NCBI RefSeq assembly: GCF_029889845.1
Contig: NZ_JARANV010000001.1
Span: 248,001 to 312,000, forward strand
Origin: Halomonas sp. 25-S5
GTDB lineage: Bacteria > Pseudomonadota > Gammaproteobacteria > Pseudomonadales > Halomonadaceae
Direction of reading: 5' to 3'
DNA: 64,000 nt
Within the stretch, counting starts at the first letter, position 1. Each line of letters begins with the position of its first letter. Of this stretch, positions 59,763 through 64,000 are shown piece after piece. The notes under the pieces are model-generated. The model was given only the letters and a program-made list of their open reading frames with translations. It made no database searches and was not told the DNA's origin. Position numbers and translations under genes: made by a program.

Positions 59763-60491
59763 TCAGCCGCGGGTGGCGATCGGCAAGCGGCTGAACAGGC
59801 TGTCCACGCTGATCGCCAGCAGCCCGATCAGCAGCGCCCCCTGGACGACATAGGCGGTATTGCCGTTGACGATGCCCGAGATGATCGGGTCGCCCAGGTT
59901 GCTCGCCCCCACCGTGGCCCCGATGGCCGCCGTGGCGATGTTGATGGTCACCGAGGTGCGGATCCCGGCCAGTATTACCGGGGCGGCCAGCGGCAGTTCC
60001 ACCTGGCGCAGGATCTGGCCGCCGCTCATGCCCATGCCGCGGGCCGCCTCCATGACGCCGGGGTCGATGCCCTCGAGCCCGGCGAGGGTGTTGCGCACGA
60101 TCGGCAGCAGGCCATAGAGCAGCAGCGCCACGATGATCGGCAGGGTGCCGAAGCCCAGCACCGGTACCGCCAGCGCCAGCACCGCCACCGGCGGGAAGGT
60201 CTGGCCGATGGAAGCCAGCTGGCTGACCAGCGGCAGGAAGTCCCGCCCCCAGCGGCGAGTGGCGGCGATGGCGGCCCCCACGCCCATCAGTATGGCCAGC
60301 ACGGCGGCCACGCTCACCACCAGCAGGTGGCGACCCAGCAGGGTCAGGAAGTCGGCACGCTCGTAGATCACCTGGCGGCTGTCGGACTCGATCCAGCGAA
60401 ACAGCCCCTCCAGTTGCCCCATGCCAAGCGTTGCCGCCAGCAGCAGCGCCAGCCAGCCCAGCGGCGCGGCCCAGCGGCGCCACTCAGTCAT
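59763..60491 (-). CDS. yehW: osmoprotectant ABC transporter permease (YehW-like)
   Basis: A 242-residue permease with five or six helices of the glycine betaine/choline OpuB group. The EAA-type loop GVMEAARGMGMSGGQILRQV and LPLAAPVILAGIRTSVTINIA are typical. It is the last gene of a four-gene unit (binding protein, permease, ATPase, permease), the yehZYXW order. Its start overlaps the ATPase stop by eight bases. Confidence 0.92.
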   Translation of the reverse strand: MTEWRRWAAPLGWLALLLAATLGMGQLEGLFRWIESDSRQVIYERADFLTLLGRHLLVVSVAAVLAILMGVGAAIAATRRWGRDFLPLVSQLASIGQTFPPVAVLALAVPVLGFGTLPIIVALLLYGLLPIVRNTLAGLEGIDPGVMEAARGMGMSGGQILRQVELPLAAPVILAGIRTSVTINIATAAIGATVGASNLGDPIISGIVNGNTAYVVQGALLIGLLAISVDSLFSRLPIATRG

Positions 60492-61428
60492 CGCTGCGTG
60501 CTCCCACCAGGCGACGCAGGGAGAGCTCGCCCACCGGCAGGTCGTCGTCGTCCACCACGGTGAGCCGTTCGGCGTGCCGCCACAGCATCAGCGACAGCGC
60601 CTCGCGCAGGCTGGCCCGCTGGCCGATCCGCTCGCGCGCCAGCAGGCGCGGCCCCAGCGGCAGCATCCGCTGGCTGACCGGCAGCAGCGCCGCCTCCTTC
60701 AGGCCACGGTCCTCGCCCCCCAGCAGCGACTCGACGAAGTCATCCGCCGGCTCGCGCAGCAGTTCGAGGGGCCGGCCCTGCTGCACGATGCGCCCCTGAT
60801 GCATCACCACCAGGTGATCCGCCAGGCGCAGCGCCTCGTCCATGTCGTGGGTGACGAAAACGATGGTCTTGTGAAGCCGGGCCTGCAGCTCGCGCAACTC
60901 GTCCTGCAGACTTTCCCGGGTGATCGGATCCAGGGCGCCGAAGGGCTCATCCATCAGCAGGATATCCGGATCGGCGGCCAGCGCCCGGGCCACCCCCACC
61001 CGCTGCGCCTGGCCACCGGAGAGCTGGTGGGGATACTTGCCGGCAAACGCCTCCATGGAGAGCCCCAGCAACGCCATCAATTCCTCGACCCGTGCCTGGA
61101 TCCTCGTGGCCGGCCACTTGAGCAGCCGCGGTACCAGGCCGATATTGCGGGCCACCGTCCAGTGGGGAAAGAGCCCGGTGCTCTGGATCGCATAGCCCAT
61201 CCGCCGACGCAGGGTCTCCTCGCGGAAGCGGCGAATCTGCTGGCCATCGATGTGGATCTCACCCTCGCTGTGCTCGATCAGCCGGTTGATCATGCGCAGC
61301 GTGGTCGACTTGCCGCAGCCGGAGGTCCCCACCAGCACGCAGAGCTCACCCTGGGCCACGCTGAGCGAGATATCGTCCACCGCGGTAGCGGCGCCGAAAC
61401 GCCTGGTGACATGGATCAGGTCGATCAT
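60484..61428 (-). CDS. yehX: osmoprotectant ABC transporter ATPase (YehX-like)
   Basis: A 314-residue ATPase. Walker A is GTSGCGKSTT near residue 33, the signature is LSGGQAQRVGVARAL, Walker B is ILLMDEPFGALD, and the H-loop follows in FVTHDMDEAL. A C-terminal partial CBS-like segment (RIGQRASLREALSLML, AERLTVVDDDD) may sense ionic strength, as in OpuA. It overlaps both neighbouring permease genes. Confidence 0.94.
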   Translation of the reverse strand: MIDLIHVTRRFGAATAVDDISLSVAQGELCVLVGTSGCGKSTTLRMINRLIEHSEGEIHIDGQQIRRFREETLRRRMGYAIQSTGLFPHWTVARNIGLVPRLLKWPATRIQARVEELMALLGLSMEAFAGKYPHQLSGGQAQRVGVARALAADPDILLMDEPFGALDPITRESLQDELRELQARLHKTIVFVTHDMDEALRLADHLVVMHQGRIVQQGRPLELLREPADDFVESLLGGEDRGLKEAALLPVSQRMLPLGPRLLARERIGQRASLREALSLMLWRHAERLTVVDDDDLPVGELSLRRLVGARSDD

Positions 61429-62585
61429 TCGGCCCCTCCCGGGCGCAGGATGTCGGTCAGGGCGCCAAGCAGGGCATCCACCAGCAGCGCCAGCAACAGG
61501 ATGGGGAGCGCCCCCAGCAGCACCAGGTCCATGGCAGCCTGCCCGAGCCCCTGGAAGATGAAGGTGCCGAGGCCGCCGGCACCGATCAGGGCGGCCACGG
61601 CGGTCAGCCCGATGGCCTGTACCGTGGTGATGCGGATGCCCTCGAGGATCACCGGCATCGCCAGCGGCAGGCGCACCTGGCGAAGCACCTGGCCCCGACT
61701 CATGCCCATGCCGCGCGCGGCATCGATCACCCCGGCGTCCACCGCCTCCAGGGCGACGAAGGTGTTACGCACCATGGGCAGCAGGCTGTAGCCCACCAGT
61801 GCCAGCAGCGCCGGCGCCCGGCCGATGCCGCTGACCCCCAGTGCCGCCAGCCAGTCGACGTTCGCCGACAGCCAGGCGAGCGGCGCCAGCAGCAGGCCGA
61901 AGAGCGCGATACTGGGAATCGTCTGCAGGACATTGAGCAAGCCGAAGCCGGCCCTCTGCACGCCGGGCCAGCGGCGCATGGCCAGCGCCAGACAAACGCC
62001 GAGCGCCAGGCTCGTGCCCACCGCCACCCCGACCAGCAGCAAATGCTCGCCGACGGCGCTCAGGAACTGGCCGCTGCGGCCGCGGTACTCCTGCCACAGC
62101 GCCAGGGGCTCGAGCCAGCGGGCGAGGCAGAGCCCCGCGCTGGCCACGGCGGGCAACACCAATGCCCAGCCGATAAGTCGCGACAGGTCCAGGCGACGGC
62201 GCAGCTCGATCATGGCCAGCAGCTGCAGGAAGAGCACCACCCAGATGCCGGCGCCGATGCCCAGCCGGGCCTGGGCGCTGTCGACCAGGGTAACGGCCGA
62301 CAGCGACAGCCAGGCCGGCAGGGCCGAGAGCATCAGCACCACCAGCGTGAGTGCCAGGGCGAGGCGGTGTCGGGCGGGGCGCCAGGCGAGCCCCGCCAGC
62401 GCCAGCCAGGGCAGGCTCGTGGCCAGGGCGCCGCCCACCCCGATGACATCAAAGACCCGATAGCCGGTGCCGGGCACGATGCGGTTGGCCGCCAGGCTGA
62501 CCGTGTCCAGTCCCAGCCAGGCCGCCAGGGCGACCAGCGAAAGCGTCAGCAGGACGACGTTGGGGCCGGGCATGTCCGGGCGCAA
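61425..62585 (-). CDS. yehY: osmoprotectant ABC transporter permease (YehY-like)
   Basis: A 386-residue permease, longer than YehW because of about four additional N-terminal helices (residues 1-140), as in E. coli YehY. The conserved permease core holds GVIDAARGMGMSRGQVLRQV and LPLAMPVILEGIRITTVQAIG. It lies seven bases after the binding-protein stop and overlaps the ATPase start by four bases. Confidence 0.92.
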   Translation of the reverse strand: MRPDMPGPNVVLLTLSLVALAAWLGLDTVSLAANRIVPGTGYRVFDVIGVGGALATSLPWLALAGLAWRPARHRLALALTLVVLMLSALPAWLSLSAVTLVDSAQARLGIGAGIWVVLFLQLLAMIELRRRLDLSRLIGWALVLPAVASAGLCLARWLEPLALWQEYRGRSGQFLSAVGEHLLLVGVAVGTSLALGVCLALAMRRWPGVQRAGFGLLNVLQTIPSIALFGLLLAPLAWLSANVDWLAALGVSGIGRAPALLALVGYSLLPMVRNTFVALEAVDAGVIDAARGMGMSRGQVLRQVRLPLAMPVILEGIRITTVQAIGLTAVAALIGAGGLGTFIFQGLGQAAMDLVLLGALPILLLALLVDALLGALTDILRPGGAE

Positions 62586-62592
62586 GGCGGCC

Positions 62593-63522
62593 TCAGTCGT
62601 CCAGGGTATCGAGGAAGTCGGCGGCGACCGCCGCGGGATCCCGGCCGTTCACCGCCACGTCACCATTGAGACGTTGCAGGGTCTCGAGGTCCAGGGCCTG
62701 GAAGACCGGCTCGAGCAGCGACGCGATCTCGGGATAGGTCTCGAGCACGTCCTCGCGCACCACCGGAGTGGGCTGGTAGACCGGCTGCACCCCCAGGGTG
62801 TCGTCCATGACCACCAGATCCAGGGCCTGCAAGCCCCCGTCGGTGCCGTAGGTCATGGCCGCATTGACGCCGCTGGTCTGCTGGGCCGCGGCGCGCATGG
62901 TGGCCGCGGTATTGCCACCGGAGAGCACCAGCAGCTGCGCCTCGGAGAGCGTGAAACCGTAGGCCTCCTGGAAGGCCGGCAACGCTTGGGGCGACTCGAC
63001 GAACTCGGCGCTGGCGGCCAGCTTGAACGCCCCCCCGTCGTCGAGGTAGGCCGCCAGGTCCTCGAGGCTTGCCAGGTCATGCTCGCGGGCGAGCTCGCCG
63101 CGCACGCTGATCGCCCAGGTGTTGTTGGCCTCGGCCGGCGTCAGCCAGACCAGGCCGTTGGCCTCGCGATCCTTCTCGCGCACCGTCTCGAGGGCCTTGT
63201 CGGCATCGTTCCATACCGGGCTGTCGGCCATGTCGAAGAAGAAGGCACCGTTGCCGGTGTACTCGGGGTAGAGGTCGATCTCGCCGGCGATCAGCGCCTC
63301 GCGCACGATGCTGGTGCCGCCCAGCTGGAGGCGATCCTCGACCTCGATACCGCCCTGTTCGAGGCGCTGCAGGATCAGCTGCCCAAGCACCGAGCCTTCG
63401 GTATCGATCTTGGAGGAGACCACCACGGGATCCTGCGCCTGGGCCGAGAGGGCGATGAGGGTACCGGCGGCCAGCGCCGCGCCGCGAGACAGAGGGCTGG
63501 AAATCAGCGTACGAATCATCAT
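62593..63522 (-). CDS. yehZ: osmoprotectant-binding protein (OsmF/YehZ-like)
   Basis: A 309-residue periplasmic binding protein of the OpuAC type with a signal peptide (residues 1-30, ALSAQAQ end). The family stretches VVSSKIDTEGSVLGQLILQRL, split here as SKIDTEGSVLGQL, then EIDLYPEYTGNGAFFF and YGTDGGLQALDLVVMDD are present. It binds glycine betaine-type compounds, and the E. coli homologue OsmF has low betaine affinity and RpoS control. Two adjacent ATGs (63522, 63519) are possible starts, and the frame upstream is not supported. Confidence 0.93.
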   Translation of the reverse strand: MMIRTLISSPLSRGAALAAGTLIALSAQAQDPVVVSSKIDTEGSVLGQLILQRLEQGGIEVEDRLQLGGTSIVREALIAGEIDLYPEYTGNGAFFFDMADSPVWNDADKALETVREKDREANGLVWLTPAEANNTWAISVRGELAREHDLASLEDLAAYLDDGGAFKLAASAEFVESPQALPAFQEAYGFTLSEAQLLVLSGGNTAATMRAAAQQTSGVNAAMTYGTDGGLQALDLVVMDDTLGVQPVYQPTPVVREDVLETYPEIASLLEPVFQALDLETLQRLNGDVAVNGRDPAAVAADFLDTLDD

Positions 63523-63552
63523 GTTCACCCGGTTCCTTGTGAATGTATGCTG

Positions 63553-63582
63553 AGTATAAGGCCTGTACAGCTTGGCTGTCAG
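63553..63582 (-). promoter_or_regulatory. promoter of the yehZYXW-like operon
   Basis: On the minus strand CTGACA (63582-63577), an 18-base spacer and TATACT (63558-63553) lie 31 bases before the yehZ start. TATACT resembles the sigma-S -10 preference, in line with the E. coli operon. Confidence 0.55.
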
Positions 63583-63609
63583 ACCCCCCATCAACGTCTG
63601 GACATCAGC

Positions 63610-64000
63610 ATGGCCCTATCCGCAAGCGGATGCCTCGAGCATTGCCACCACCCGCTGGTTCGCGACCTGGCGTGGATCCTGCTGGCCCCTGACCTGATCG
63701 CGATGCCCTGGCCGGGGCGTCCGTCGCGTGGCGAGCTGGGCCTCGCCGATGACGGCCAGCTGGCGGCCTGGCTCGATGCGCTGGAAGCAGCACCCGACGC
63801 CTTGGAGGCGCACCTGGCCCCGGCCCTCAAGGGGCGCATGGGGCTCTACCACGAGCGGCTCTGGCAGTTCCTGCTCGCGGAGGCGCCCGGCACCCGGCTG
63901 CTGGCCCACAACCTGCGCATCCATCAGGGCAAGCGCACCCTGGGCGAGCTGGACCTGCTCTACTCTCGACGCGACAACCCCAGGCCGGTGCACCTGGAGG
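63610..64000 (+). CDS. DUF1853 family protein, N-terminal part
   Basis: The first 130 residues of a protein that continues past the right edge. VRDLAWILLAPDLI, LKGRMGLYHERLWQFLL and the conserved KRTLGELDLLYSRRD with VHLE are typical of DUF1853, a gammaproteobacterial family of unknown function. The last of these resembles a PD-(D/E)XK nuclease core (Glu, Asp, then Glu). It is divergent from the osmoprotectant operon across 87 bases. No strong ribosome site is seen before the ATG. Confidence 0.85.
   Translation, partial: MALSASGCLEHCHHPLVRDLAWILLAPDLIAMPWPGRPSRGELGLADDGQLAAWLDALEAAPDALEAHLAPALKGRMGLYHERLWQFLLAEAPGTRLLAHNLRIHQGKRTLGELDLLYSRRDNPRPVHLE

Overview
The window is a G+C-rich, densely coded chromosomal stretch of a gammaproteobacterium, most likely Halomonadaceae (Halomonas or a close relative). 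The reasons are gammaproteobacterial gene order (mltD-gloB-yafS-rnhA-dnaQ, yccA next to tusDCBE), DUF1853 and YaeQ proteins, an OsmF/Yeh-type osmoprotectant transporter and a TRAP carboxylate transporter. The genus is inference; the gene families are read directly from the sequence. There is no prophage, insertion sequence, CRISPR array or plasmid-type gene. It looks like core genome with several metabolic islands.

Layout. 1-1436: a truncated Pat/ADP-forming acyl-CoA synthetase-like protein diverges from an AcuC-type deacetylase. 1591-2226: an XRE-cupin regulator. 2230-13660: a complete membrane formate dehydrogenase locus (fdhD, DUF3305, DUF3306, polyferredoxin, TorD-like chaperone, small Tat-target protein, fdhA, fdhB, fdhC), a terminator, then DUF1244-moaB-moeA for the molybdenum cofactor. 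13647-16986: acpH, the tRNA thiouridylation relay tusDCBE, yccA and a Nudix hydrolase. 17111-17200: tRNA-Ser(UGA) with its own promoter and terminator. 17297-25950: phosphatase, yaeQ, nhaP2, an orphan NMT1-like binding protein, a YbfF-like hydrolase, yhhQ behind a candidate preQ1 riboswitch, prpE and an ArsR-type regulator. 25962-32408: sohB, an SCP2 protein, nudC, dnaQ, rnhA, yafS, gloB, mltD. 32451-38067: the yejABEF peptide/microcin C-type ABC transporter. 38341-47857: a 7TMR-DISM diguanylate cyclase, rsuA, yafV, rarD, an FAD oxidoreductase, a SulP transporter, and lhgO divergent from a csiR-like regulator. 48034-53802: a small ribbon-helix-helix protein, 5-oxoprolinase pxpABC, and a divergent TRAP transporter dctPQM. 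53869-59557: a branched-chain 2-oxoacid dehydrogenase operon (E1alpha, E1beta, E2) ending in a Hanks-type protein kinase gene. 59763-63522: yehZYXW-type osmoprotectant ABC transporter. 63610-end: a truncated DUF1853 gene.

How the genes work together. The formate dehydrogenase locus carries structural subunits, sulfur donor, chaperone and cofactor-synthesis genes, plus three conserved but uncharacterised accessory proteins. pxpABC and dctPQM share one divergent control region and probably form a pyroglutamate uptake and hydrolysis module. The most unusual unit is the bkd operon. A protein kinase with an intact catalytic core is encoded 17 bases after E2. E1alpha keeps the serine-rich loop that is the regulatory phosphorylation site in mitochondrial BCKDH. 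The operon is preceded by a near-perfect LiuR-like palindrome. Kinase control of this complex by an operon-encoded Hanks-type kinase is a testable hypothesis, not something the sequence proves.
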